Shown here piece after piece: positions 26,724 through 36,049 of a stretch of DNA of 64,000 nt. Numbering within the stretch: the first letter of the stretch is position 1; every line of letters begins with the position of its first letter. Position numbers and translations under genes: made by a program. The stretch is from contig CAJULY010000006.1 in assembly GCA_910587185.1 (NCBI GenBank), forward strand, positions 1-64,000, given 5' to 3'. Source of the DNA: an uncultured Muribaculaceae bacterium (GTDB taxonomy: Bacteria; Bacteroidota; Bacteroidia; Bacteroidales; Muribaculaceae). The notes beneath the pieces were generated by a model, which ran no database searches, had not been told where the DNA came from, and worked only from the letters and a program-made list of their open reading frames with translations.

Positions 26724-29573
26724 ATGCAAACTTCTTTAAGAAAATTGTTTTTCATTGCGGTCCTTCTGGCTATATCAGCTACAGCCTACTCGATGGTGAT
26801 TCGTGGAACTGTGGTGGATGAGGATGGAGTTCCGGTCGAGGGTGCTTCGGTTCGTCTGTTGCAGGCGCGGGATTCTTCATTCGTAGCCGGGGTCGCAACA
26901 AATTCCAAGGGAAATTACAGTTTCCCCGATCTGAAATCGGGCCGTTACATCGTCCAGACCAAATTCATAGGCTATCAGGACAATTTCACCAATGTGAATC
27001 TTCAGAAAAGCAATGTGAAACTCGACACGGTACGCCTGTCATCAGGAGGTGTGCTTCTCGGCGAGGTCAGTGTTGTCGGTGTCAGGACTCCCATCAAAGT
27101 AATGGAGGATACTATCGAATATAATGCCGACACCTACAAGACTCAGCCTAACGCGGTTGTCGAAGATCTTCTGAAACGCCTCCCAGGAGTTGAAGTAGGT
27201 TCCGACGGCAAGATTACAGCTAACGGTAAGGAAGTCTCAAAAATCCTCATTGACGGAAAAGAATTCTTCTCCGATGACCCTAAGGTCGCTTCCAAGAATC
27301 TTCCCGTCAACATGATAGACAAGCTTCAGGTCGTGGACCGAAAGAGCGATCTCGCACGTCTGACGGGAGTTGACGACGGTGAAGACGAGACGGTCATAAA
27401 CCTTACTGTGAAGAAGGGTATGAAAAACGGTTATTTCGGCACTATCGAAGGCGGTTACGGTACTGACAGCCGATACAAGGGTTCGTTCAACATCAACCGT
27501 TTCTGGAACGAGAACCAGATTACGCTTCTCGGAAACTTCAACAATATAAACGAGCTCGGCTTCACCGACAGCAACGGAAACCGCTTCCGCCGCTTCGGAG
27601 GGTCAAACGGTATCAACACTTCCAAAGCGCTCGGTCTTAACTTCAATGTAGGCAATGGCGAGAAGCTTCGCGTCGGCGGCGATATAATGTACAGCAATAC
27701 AGACCGCAAAAGCTATCAGACGCAGAACCGGCAGTATCTTTTCGCAGACTCGACGTCATTCCAGGATTCCTGGAGCGCCAAACGCGACAAAGGCCACAAT
27801 GTGCGCGGCGATTTCCGCATTCAGTGGAATCCCGACTCATTCAATACGATCGATTTCCGCCCCAATTTCTCATATAACATGAATAAATCGGCATCAGTCG
27901 ATTCAACCATGATCTATGCGGGCGACGCATCACGTTCCCAGGTCAGCAAGACTTTCAACGACAGCCGTTCACGCGGAAACTCGTTCGAGTACGGGGCCTC
28001 GCTTATCTACAGTCACAAATTCCGCAACAAGCCGGGACGTTCATTCTCAGTCAATCTGCGTTACAGCCATTCGAACGTGCGTGAACATTCCGATGCCTAT
28101 TCTTTCTCTCGTTTCTTCCTGCTTAACGATTCTATCGACCTTTATGACCAATATGAGTTCGGTCACACATGGAGTGACAATGCGAGCGCTCGCCTGACAT
28201 GGACCGAACCGATCGGAGATGTTAAGAAAGGCAATTTCCTGACGTTCGCCTATCGCGCGCAGTATCGCTGGAACAATTCCGACCGCATGGTCTATGATCA
28301 TCCGGTCACTTATCCCGATGACCCTGCTGCAGGCTCCATGCCCTGGATCGACTATGAGAATCTGGTGTTCAATGACTCGCTTTCCAACCGCTTCCGTAAC
28401 GATTATTTCAATCAGGATATCCGCGTGGGATTCAAGCATGTCTCATCTACCCACAATATCGATGTCGGACTCTCTCTCGTGCCCCAGATGTCGAAAAGCG
28501 AGAATCTTATTTCCGATGCGAAAAGCATTCCGACACGATGGGTATGGAACTTCGCTCCGTTCCTGAGATACCGCTACAAGATGGGGCGCAGCCGTTCGAT
28601 AATGCTGAACTATATGGGTCGTTCCTCACAGCCGTCGATGACTCAGCTTCAGCCTGTGGCCGACTATTCGAATCCCATGAATATCATCGTCGGTAATCCG
28701 AATCTTGATCCTTCCTTCACCCACAGTCTGCGCCTGCGTTTCCAGGATTTCAACATGGCCAGCCAAAGATCCATAATGGTGATGGGCGATTTCTCGGCAG
28801 TCCAGAACAGTATCGTTTCCAAGACAACCTATAATGCCCAGACGGGTGGTCAGACAACGACCTACGTAAATGTCAACGGCGCCTGGAGCGGCCGCCTGAT
28901 GGCGATGCTTTCGCAGCCGTTGCGAAACAAGAACTGGCAAGTATCGGCCCATACGTTCGCAATGTACAATCAGAGCATAGGTTTCAATAACGGCGACCGT
29001 AACCGCAGTTCCGCTATATCAGTGAATTTCATGCCTGCAATAGCTTTCCGTCCGGAAAATCTCGAACTGGAGCTTCGTCCGCGTTACACTATCCAGCACA
29101 CAATGAACTCCCTTCAGACGAAGAATTCCGGAAATATGACGATTCATAATTACGGAGGAACATTTTCAGGATATTACTACACTCCGATAGGGATCATATT
29201 GAATACGGATCTCTCATATACTGCCACAAGCGGCTACTCCCAGGGATATGACAAAAAGGAGTGGATGTGGAATGCATCGATTTCCTATCAGTTGCTCCGC
29301 AACAAATCACTGACATTGTCGCTCAAGGCCTACGACCTTCTTCAGCAGAAATCCAATATATCCCGCACGGCTACCGCAAACTATATATCTGATATCTCCT
29401 ACAATGATCTGACCCGTTATTTCATGTTCACCGTCAGCTATAAGTTCAACACCTTCGGAAAAGGAAAGGAGCCGGCCTCTCGAGGCGGAGGATTCGACGG
29501 CCCGGGACGTCACGGCGGTCACGGTGGACCCGGCGGACCGCCTCCCGGTGGCGGCGGTCGTCCTCCGATGTGA
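26724..29573 (+). CDS. Outer-membrane beta-barrel protein with carboxypeptidase-like domain (OMP_b-brl_3 type)
   Basis: This 949-residue protein has a signal peptide (about 1-22), a carboxypeptidase-regulatory-like beta-sandwich (about 25-105, RGTVVDEDGVPVEGASVRL), a plug-like region (about 125-215, LLKRLPGVEVGSDGKITANG and KILIDGKEFFSDDPK) and a long barrel. It differs from SusC: no TonB-plug RGxNS motif and no SusD partner. The C-terminus carries a Gly/His/Pro-rich tail after the barrel (FDGPGRHGGHGGPGGPP and on), unusual for a barrel protein that normally ends in an aromatic residue. Its role in transport or surface assembly is unknown. Confidence 0.85.
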   Translation: MQTSLRKLFFIAVLLAISATAYSMVIRGTVVDEDGVPVEGASVRLLQARDSSFVAGVATNSKGNYSFPDLKSGRYIVQTKFIGYQDNFTNVNLQKSNVKLDTVRLSSGGVLLGEVSVVGVRTPIKVMEDTIEYNADTYKTQPNAVVEDLLKRLPGVEVGSDGKITANGKEVSKILIDGKEFFSDDPKVASKNLPVNMIDKLQVVDRKSDLARLTGVDDGEDETVINLTVKKGMKNGYFGTIEGGYGTDSRYKGSFNINRFWNENQITLLGNFNNINELGFTDSNGNRFRRFGGSNGINTSKALGLNFNVGNGEKLRVGGDIMYSNTDRKSYQTQNRQYLFADSTSFQDSWSAKRDKGHNVRGDFRIQWNPDSFNTIDFRPNFSYNMNKSASVDSTMIYAGDASRSQVSKTFNDSRSRGNSFEYGASLIYSHKFRNKPGRSFSVNLRYSHSNVREHSDAYSFSRFFLLNDSIDLYDQYEFGHTWSDNASARLTWTEPIGDVKKGNFLTFAYRAQYRWNNSDRMVYDHPVTYPDDPAAGSMPWIDYENLVFNDSLSNRFRNDYFNQDIRVGFKHVSSTHNIDVGLSLVPQMSKSENLISDAKSIPTRWVWNFAPFLRYRYKMGRSRSIMLNYMGRSSQPSMTQLQPVADYSNPMNIIVGNPNLDPSFTHSLRLRFQDFNMASQRSIMVMGDFSAVQNSIVSKTTYNAQTGGQTTTYVNVNGAWSGRLMAMLSQPLRNKNWQVSAHTFAMYNQSIGFNNGDRNRSSAISVNFMPAIAFRPENLELELRPRYTIQHTMNSLQTKNSGNMTIHNYGGTFSGYYYTPIGIILNTDLSYTATSGYSQGYDKKEWMWNASISYQLLRNKSLTLSLKAYDLLQQKSNISRTATANYISDISYNDLTRYFMFTVSYKFNTFGKGKEPASRGGGFDGPGRHGGHGGPGGPPPGGGGRPPM

Positions 29574-29622
29574 TGCAACGGCATTAAATCTGAGTTTGGA
29601 TAAATAATAAGACTGAAAACAG

Positions 29623-29662
29623 AGCGGTTTAGACTTTTGTTAAAAGTTTAGACCGCTTTTTT
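29623..29662 (+). terminator. Terminator after the barrel gene
   Basis: A 16-bp stem with two wobble pairs (AGCGGTTTAGACTTTT with its complement), a 3-base loop and six T. Confidence 0.85.
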
Positions 29663-29685
29663 CTTCGTTTAATAGAAAAAATTCA

Positions 29686-29693
29686 TATTTTTG
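29686..29693 (+). promoter_or_regulatory. -7 element for the GYF_2 gene pair
   Basis: TATTTTTG matches TAnnTTTG and lies 26 bases before the ATG at 29720. Confidence 0.45.
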
Positions 29694-29719
29694 TCAAAAT
29701 AAATTTCAAAATTTACAAC

Positions 29720-30310
29720 ATGCAGTATTACATCATGTATCAGGGGCAGGTCACAGGCCCTATGACAAAGGAGCAGATTTTTGCTTACGGAGTTAACCGT
29801 GACACAATGGTGAGTGCCGAGGGTGGGGCATGGCGTCCGCTTTACACCTATCCCGACCTGATGGAAATCCTCTCTTCCGGCTCTGCTGCGGTGGCCTGCG
29901 GTTATCAGCGGCAGATAGGTTTTGGCGAAGCCATAAAGCGCGGATTCAGCAAATATGCCGTTTTCACCGGGCGCACTTCGCGATCCGAATTCTGGTGGTG
30001 GCAGCTTTTTGTGTTCATTCTGAACACAATCCTAAGCTCGGTCTCGATGCCGTTCATAATGCAGGATTTCGATCCGTCGTCGGGAATGCTGCCCATGTCG
30101 TGGTACTGCACCAATGGAATACTGTCGCTGATCCTTTTCCTTCCCAATCTCGGCATGGCTATACGCCGCCTTCATGACACCGGCCGCTCCGGATGGTGGG
30201 TGCTTCTGAATCTTGTGTGCTGTATAGGATGGATCTTCCTGCTTGTATGGTGGTGTCAGCCAAGTCAGGAGTCTGATAACAAGTACGGTCCCGTTCCAAA
30301 TGTAGAATAA
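29720..30310 (+). CDS. GYF_2-DUF805 membrane protein
   Basis: The 196-residue protein begins with a GYF_2 domain (about 1-50, QGQVTGPMTKEQIFAYGV) that should face the cytoplasm and bind peptides or proteins. It continues into a DUF805 membrane domain (about 72-190, FTGRTSRSEFWWWQLF and the hallmark RRLHDTGRSGWW) with three or four transmembrane helices. DUF805 proteins are of unknown function. The next gene has nearly the same GYF_2 domain on a different membrane module, so the two look like products of domain shuffling. Confidence 0.85.
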   Translation: MQYYIMYQGQVTGPMTKEQIFAYGVNRDTMVSAEGGAWRPLYTYPDLMEILSSGSAAVACGYQRQIGFGEAIKRGFSKYAVFTGRTSRSEFWWWQLFVFILNTILSSVSMPFIMQDFDPSSGMLPMSWYCTNGILSLILFLPNLGMAIRRLHDTGRSGWWVLLNLVCCIGWIFLLVWWCQPSQESDNKYGPVPNVE

Positions 30311-30349
30311 ATAACCCGGTGATATCAATCACGTAAAAAGAATAATAAA

Positions 30350-30763
30350 ATGGAATATTACATTCAGTTCAACGGCCAGACAATCGGCCCCATGACGAAA
30401 GAACAGATAGGAGCCTACGGAGTCACTCGCGATACCCCCGTCAGTGCCAACGGCGGCGACTGGAAACCGCTCTTCACTTATCCCGAACTCATGCAGTACG
30501 CATCAAGATACGACAATGTCTCCTCGGGCGATTCTCGAAAACTCGTATGCGGAATCCTCGCTCTTCTAATCGGCGGCTTCGGAATACAGTATTTCCTCAT
30601 TGGAAAAACTACGGCCGGAATAATCAATATCCTTCTCTCTATCGTAACCTGCGGATTGTGGACAATCGTGAATTTCGTGCAGGGGATAATGATTCTCTGC
30701 ATGAGTGAGGAAGAATGGCGCCGAAAATTCGTGGATTCGACATCCACTTTCCCCGTATTCTGA
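30350..30763 (+). CDS. GYF_2-TM2 membrane protein
   Basis: The 137-residue protein has an N-terminal GYF_2 domain (about 1-50, NGQTIGPMTKEQIGAYGV), which follows that of the upstream gene almost word for word, joined to a TM2 domain (about 60-120, two membrane helices around GGFGIQYFLIGKTTAGI and GLWTIVNFVQGIMIL). It is separated by 39 bases from the DUF805 partner and probably co-transcribed. Function unknown. Confidence 0.83.
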   Translation: MEYYIQFNGQTIGPMTKEQIGAYGVTRDTPVSANGGDWKPLFTYPELMQYASRYDNVSSGDSRKLVCGILALLIGGFGIQYFLIGKTTAGIINILLSIVTCGLWTIVNFVQGIMILCMSEEEWRRKFVDSTSTFPVF

Positions 30764-30873
30764 AATATCGACTGAGAAAACCGCAGCCTTAACCCCTTTC
30801 TTACTAAGAAGCTCCGGATTTTATGAGTTAAAATCCGGGGCATTATATTGAAGATACAGATAGACTAATCCCC

Positions 30874-31458
30874 GTGGAAAGAGAAAAAGACCTTATAAAT
30901 CGGCTGAAAAAAGGCGATAAACGGGCTTTTGAAAAAATCTATGGTCTCTATGCCTCCGAAATCCTGATTTTCGTCGGCAGACATCTTGATTGTGAAGAAG
31001 ACGTGGAGGAGGTCGTGCAGGATGTTTTTGTGGCTTTATGGAACGCACGAAACAATATAAGGGCCGAATTTTCGCTCAGAAGTCTGCTTTATAGATCGGC
31101 CAGAAACCGAATCATCAATTGTTATCGTTCGCGTATAAGCGTCGAATGCTGTCTTGACGAATTGCGTGAGGGTGACCTGTCTTCGATCCATTCCACAGAA
31201 ACCGACATTGAATATAATGAATTCCGCCGACATGTCATATCGGCTGTTCTGGCGTTGCCGCTGACGCAGAGAAAGATTGTCATACTCTCGCGTTACCGCG
31301 GTTTATCCCACCGACAGATTGTGGAACAGACCGGATTCAGTCTTCAGACTGTTAAAAACAATCTTTCGCAGGCTTTGAAAAAACTGCGTGAGGTGTTGGA
31401 TGTCAGATCTTTTTCGGTCGTCTTGTTGATTTTGACTGCAAATCAGGTACATTTTTAG
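30874..31458 (+). CDS. ECF RNA polymerase sigma factor
   Basis: The 194-residue sigma-70 family ECF factor has region 2 at about 15-85 (YGLYASEILIFVGRHLDCEE, DVFVALWNARNNI) and region 4 at about 125-180 (VLALPLTQRKIVILSRYRGL, QIVEQTGFSLQTVKNNLSQA). It starts with GTG at 30874; no in-frame ATG lies upstream before a stop. The C-terminus is a hydrophobic stretch common in Bacteroides PUL sigma factors. It is followed by a FecR anti-sigma factor and a SusC with an STN domain, the full trans-envelope signalling set. Confidence 0.9.
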   Translation: MEREKDLINRLKKGDKRAFEKIYGLYASEILIFVGRHLDCEEDVEEVVQDVFVALWNARNNIRAEFSLRSLLYRSARNRIINCYRSRISVECCLDELREGDLSSIHSTETDIEYNEFRRHVISAVLALPLTQRKIVILSRYRGLSHRQIVEQTGFSLQTVKNNLSQALKKLREVLDVRSFSVVLLILTANQVHF

Positions 31459-31514
31459 AAATTCTGTGTCTCTATCAGAGATAATAACCATCGCAATAGC
31501 CAAAGTTCACTTGA

Positions 31515-32474
31515 ATGAGAGAATTGTTGAATAAATACAGATCCGGTGAGTTGAAGCCTGAGGAACTCCGGAAACTCAGGGACAGGCTTGAATCCATGTC
31601 GGAGGATGAGGCGGTAGAGCTCATGCCTGAAGAGACCGATTCAAATGTAAGGATCGGCCGCTATGACTCGGAGGCTCTGTCGAGAATAAAAAAAGAAGTC
31701 GATTCCAGAATAGAATTCAGCGAAGGAAACGACGAAGACAGAGACGTCAGGTCCGCAAGATTTTTCCGAATTTTCTCTGCTGTCGCAGCGGTAGTTGTCG
31801 TGTTCCTTCTGGGGGCTGTCGCATATTTATGGATCGGTCAGCATTCCGACAGCGTTGACATGGAGACTGTTGTCAGCACTTGCGGGTCGCAGAAAGCGGT
31901 GGTGCGACTGCCTGACGGTTCGTTGGTGACCATGCGCGGCGACTCAAAGATCAGTTATCCGAAGAATTTCGGCGACGCCGAGCGTGATGTGAATTTTGTA
32001 GGCCAAGGCTATTTCGAAGTTGTGAAAGATCAGGGACATCCGTTCTGTATCGCCGCTAACGGTTTTTCGGTCACAGTATTGGGAACTTCTTTCAGCTTGC
32101 GGTCGAATGACCTTAATGAAGATGCTGAAATCATTCTTGACAGCGGATCGGTTTCTCTTAAAGCTGAAAAATCGAATGAGTCGGCCATGATGAAAGCGGG
32201 AGAAGTAGCCATAATAAACAGAATGACGGGCAAGATGAAGATCATGAAAAAAGCTGATGCCATTTCCGCCGACTGGAAAACCGATGAGCTTGTCTATACG
32301 AATGTTTCTCCCGATTCACTGATAAACAGTCTCGAGACAGCATATCAGATAACTCTTTCCCCGGCAATCAAACAAAGCATACGCAGTAATTTCACCGGCA
32401 CTCTACCCTGGAATGATCTCGCTACAACTCTTAAAATACTCAGCCGTATTTACGGTTTTGAGTTGCCTTACTGA
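31515..32474 (+). CDS. FecR-type anti-sigma factor
   Basis: The 319-residue inner-membrane protein has a cytoplasmic N-terminal part that would hold the sigma factor (about 1-80), one membrane helix (about 88-110, FSAVAAVVVVFLLGAVAYLW), the periplasmic FecR domain (about 120-225, GSQKAVVRLPDGSLVTMRGD) and a C-terminal DUF4974/STN-like domain (about 255-319). It should receive a signal from the STN domain of the SusC protein and release the ECF sigma factor. It lies 57 bases after the sigma gene. Confidence 0.92.
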   Translation: MRELLNKYRSGELKPEELRKLRDRLESMSEDEAVELMPEETDSNVRIGRYDSEALSRIKKEVDSRIEFSEGNDEDRDVRSARFFRIFSAVAAVVVVFLLGAVAYLWIGQHSDSVDMETVVSTCGSQKAVVRLPDGSLVTMRGDSKISYPKNFGDAERDVNFVGQGYFEVVKDQGHPFCIAANGFSVTVLGTSFSLRSNDLNEDAEIILDSGSVSLKAEKSNESAMMKAGEVAIINRMTGKMKIMKKADAISADWKTDELVYTNVSPDSLINSLETAYQITLSPAIKQSIRSNFTGTLPWNDLATTLKILSRIYGFELPY

Positions 32475-32601
32475 AATGTTTCAGGTGTCATCTGTGCAAA
32501 AAACATGTTATAGAACATAAAAAATATCAGGTACGATAGAAGGTAATCGGTGTCTTTAATGTCAAACAATCATTAAAATCACAAAAACAAACAACCTTGA
32601 C

Positions 32602-35600
32602 ATGAAAAGAACCATTTCCGTCTTTCGATGTTTTATGGTGTTGCTGTGCCTATTCGCGGGATTGCAGACTCTCGAAGCCAGGCGAGCCTCCAATGTAACC
32701 ATCAGTGCCAAAAATCAATCTTTACAGAGCGTTCTCAAAGAGATAGAACGCCAGTCAGACTATCGTTTTTCCTACAAGGACGCGGATTTAAAGGATTTCC
32801 CGGCAATAAGCGTCACTTTTAAGAATGCTCCTGTCACGAGCGTTCTTGACCGAATCTTTAAGAATTCGCAACTAAACTATGAGATAGTTTCTCAGAAATC
32901 CATCGTTATTGTTCCGCGCAAGGATGGTTCGGGCGCAGTTTCGTCACGAACGGAAAAATCGGGCGGAAACACAGGTGGAGCTTCTACCGTCTATCGTAAT
33001 GTTTCAGGAGTAGTGATGGATTCGGATGGCGAGCCTGTTACCGGTGCGTCGGTCCAGTGTGTCGGCGTAAAGGGAATAGGAACGACGACTGATATCAATG
33101 GAGCCTTTACCTTGAAAGTACCGGAAAATGTTACCCGACTCCTTGTTTCATACATAGGAATGGATCCTACTGAAATTTCCGCTACAAACGGCGCATCCGT
33201 CACTCTGAAAGAGAAAGTTAACAGTCTTGACGAAGTAGTGGTCGTTGGTTTCGGAACGCAGAAAAAAGTAAATCTGACCGGGGCGGTGAGCAATGTCAAT
33301 GTGGCGGAAGCCCTCGGAGACCGTCCCGTCGTATCGGTCACACAGGCTCTTGAGGCGGCTGCCCCCGGTCTTGTGGTGACTTCAAACGTTCAGGGAGCTC
33401 CCGGTGCAACAGCATCTTTGAACATCCGAGGAACGAATTCAATCAACGGAGGATCTCCTCTTGTCCTGGTCAACAATGTCCCCATGGACATCAACCTTAT
33501 CGATCCGCAGGACATAGAGACCATTTCGATTCTCAAAGACGCAGCTTCTTCAGCGATCTACGGAGCGCGTGCGGCTTTCGGTGTGATTCTCATAACGACG
33601 AAACAAGGTAAGAAAGAGGGTCGTCCACATCTTTCATATTCAAATAATTTCTCTTTCTCCAAGGCTGCGGAACTTCCCGACAAGGCTTCGCCGCTCGAAG
33701 AGGTGCTTGCGTATAAGAAGATGGGCTGGGCCAACGACACATACGTCGATGGCAAAAACATAACGGAGTGGGAAGGCTACATCCGCGACTATATGGCCAA
33801 TCCTTCCAAATACCCCGAGGGGTATTACTTCGATGAAGGCGGAAACCTGTTTCTGATGCGCGAGAATGATATTTTCGCCGATATGATGGACAGCCATGGT
33901 TTCCAGCAGAACCACAATGCGGCCGTCACCGGCGGGACCGAACGCGTCAATTACCGTATCGGTTTCGGTTACACGAATGAAGACGGTATCCTCGTGACAG
34001 ACAAGGATAAATACCGCCGTTCTAATTTCTCTGTCTCTCTCGGAAGTGACGTTACCAGCTGGCTTAATACATCGGTGGATGTGAGATATGCCAATGCGAA
34101 ACGTTCTGTCGTCGAACAAGGCGGTCGAAACGGAATCTGGGGCAGCGCCATAGCATTGCCTTCCTATCAGAACATCTATCCTTATGAGCAGAATGGCGTG
34201 GTTTATCCGGCGGAATGTTCCACTACCTACGTACTCTATTCAGAACCGCGCAGAATCAAGACAACCGATCTGCGCATCCTCGGCCGGGTGGTGCTCACTC
34301 CTCTCAAGGGGCTTCGCGTAACGGGTGAATATACCTACGACCGCACGACATCCAACAACACTATATACGCCAACCAGTATAAGTATATAGGGATGAATTT
34401 CAACGGAATCATGAACAGTACAGAAACGACCAGCTATTCCGTGACCAATGGCGCTACAAATTACAATGCGTTGAATATCTATGCGAACTACGATTTTTCT
34501 ATCGGCAGTCATAATGTAGGACTGACAGCGGGTTATAATCAGGAATCGAGTCATTTCGAGCAGCACTATTCCAATAAAAAAGATGTGCTTCTTGAAAATC
34601 TGCCTTCACTTTCCGGTGCGACAGGTACCGCCACTACCAACGACAGCTTCTCGGAATATGCCGTGCGCGGCGCGTTTTATCGTGTGAACTACAACTATGA
34701 CAACCGCTATCTTCTGGAGGCAAACGGACGTTATGACGGAAGCTCACGATTCCCGAAAAAACATCGTTTCGGTTTCTTTCCTTCTTTCTCCGGGGCATGG
34801 AGAATTTCTCAGGAAAAATTCATGGAATCATTACATCCGGTTCTTTCCGATCTCAAGCTCCGTGCTTCATGGGGTTCTATCGGAAACCAGGCGGTTACAA
34901 GCAACTATCCCTACATCCCTTCAATGAATATATATCAGACTACATGGCTTGTTGACGGCCAGAAACCGACCACTCTCGGCGCCCCCGGTCTTGTCAGTGC
35001 CAATTTCTCATGGGAAAAAGTCTATACCCTTGACTTCGCTGTCGATTTCGGCCTCTTCAACAACCGTCTGACCGGTACAGCCGAATGGTATCGCCGCGAC
35101 ACTAAGGATATGCTCGCGCCGGGCATGGATCTGCCATGGATCATCGGCGCCACACCTGCACGACAGAATGCAGCGGATCTCCGCACAAAAGGTTGGGAAC
35201 TCAGTCTTCGCTGGCAGGACCGCATCGATCAGGTGAACTACTTTGTGGGATTTAATATTTTCGATTCAACGAGCAAAATCACAAAATACAGAAACGAGAC
35301 TAAACTGCTCACCACCTATTACGAGGGTATGAATATCGGTGAAATCTGGGGCTATACTACGGATCGCTTCTATACGGCTGACGATTTCAACGAAGACGGG
35401 TCGCTTAAGGATGGTCTTCCCAAGCCCTACGGCGCAGGCACAATGAACCCCGGCGATATACTCTATGTGGATTATGACGGTGACGGTAAAATATACAGCG
35501 GCGAAGGTACTGCCGATGAACCGGGCGACAGAAGAATTATAGGTAACACCACTCCACGCTACCAGTATGGAATCCGTGCAGGATTCAGTTGGAAAGGTTT

Positions 35601-36036
35601 TGACTTCTCAATGTTCTTCCACGGGGTAGGCAAGCGTGATTACTGGCGAACGGACCAGCTGGCTTGGCCTACAGGCGACTGGGGAACCAATTTCAAGGAA
35701 ACGCTTGATTTCTGGTCGGAAGAGAACCCCAACGCATTTTTCCCCAGAACTTATGCCAACAACCGCGTGAACACAAGCTACAACCGCTGGACGCAGACAA
35801 AATATCTTGCCGACGCATCTTTCTTCCGTCTGCAGAATATAACACTTTCCTATTCTCTTCCCAAAAACATCATTTCACGTCTGTTTATAGAGAATTTGCG
35901 AATCTATGTGACCGGTGAAAACCTGAAGACCTGGGATCATCTTCCCAAGGGCCTTGAGCCTGAAATGCTTTCCAACGGCGCGTGGACCTATCCCTACTTG
36001 CGCAAAATATCGTTCGGCATCAATTTAACTCTCTAA
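32602..36036 (+). CDS. SusC-like TonB-dependent transporter with STN signalling domain
   Basis: The 1,144-residue outer-membrane transporter imports oligosaccharides together with SusD. After a signal peptide (about 1-26) there is an STN domain (about 30-105, AKNQSLQSVLKEIERQSDYR), which talks to FecR, then a carboxypeptidase-like domain (about 130-205), a plug (about 210-335, LDEVVVVGFGTQKK and NIRGTNSINGGSPLVLVNNV) and the barrel to the C-terminal ISFGINLTL. Its own ECF/FecR pair is directly upstream, so expression should be induced by its own ligand. Confidence 0.95.
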   Translation: MKRTISVFRCFMVLLCLFAGLQTLEARRASNVTISAKNQSLQSVLKEIERQSDYRFSYKDADLKDFPAISVTFKNAPVTSVLDRIFKNSQLNYEIVSQKSIVIVPRKDGSGAVSSRTEKSGGNTGGASTVYRNVSGVVMDSDGEPVTGASVQCVGVKGIGTTTDINGAFTLKVPENVTRLLVSYIGMDPTEISATNGASVTLKEKVNSLDEVVVVGFGTQKKVNLTGAVSNVNVAEALGDRPVVSVTQALEAAAPGLVVTSNVQGAPGATASLNIRGTNSINGGSPLVLVNNVPMDINLIDPQDIETISILKDAASSAIYGARAAFGVILITTKQGKKEGRPHLSYSNNFSFSKAAELPDKASPLEEVLAYKKMGWANDTYVDGKNITEWEGYIRDYMANPSKYPEGYYFDEGGNLFLMRENDIFADMMDSHGFQQNHNAAVTGGTERVNYRIGFGYTNEDGILVTDKDKYRRSNFSVSLGSDVTSWLNTSVDVRYANAKRSVVEQGGRNGIWGSAIALPSYQNIYPYEQNGVVYPAECSTTYVLYSEPRRIKTTDLRILGRVVLTPLKGLRVTGEYTYDRTTSNNTIYANQYKYIGMNFNGIMNSTETTSYSVTNGATNYNALNIYANYDFSIGSHNVGLTAGYNQESSHFEQHYSNKKDVLLENLPSLSGATGTATTNDSFSEYAVRGAFYRVNYNYDNRYLLEANGRYDGSSRFPKKHRFGFFPSFSGAWRISQEKFMESLHPVLSDLKLRASWGSIGNQAVTSNYPYIPSMNIYQTTWLVDGQKPTTLGAPGLVSANFSWEKVYTLDFAVDFGLFNNRLTGTAEWYRRDTKDMLAPGMDLPWIIGATPARQNAADLRTKGWELSLRWQDRIDQVNYFVGFNIFDSTSKITKYRNETKLLTTYYEGMNIGEIWGYTTDRFYTADDFNEDGSLKDGLPKPYGAGTMNPGDILYVDYDGDGKIYSGEGTADEPGDRRIIGNTTPRYQYGIRAGFSWKGFDFSMFFHGVGKRDYWRTDQLAWPTGDWGTNFKETLDFWSEENPNAFFPRTYANNRVNTSYNRWTQTKYLADASFFRLQNITLSYSLPKNIISRLFIENLRIYVTGENLKTWDHLPKGLEPEMLSNGAWTYPYLRKISFGINLTL

Positions 36037-36049
36037 ATTATTTGAAGAA

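Noticed and set aside
30814..30838. A perfect 10-bp hairpin before the ECF sigma gene, considered as a terminator
   Set aside because: It has no T run after the stem on the plus strand; it may stabilise RNA but I cannot call it a terminator.
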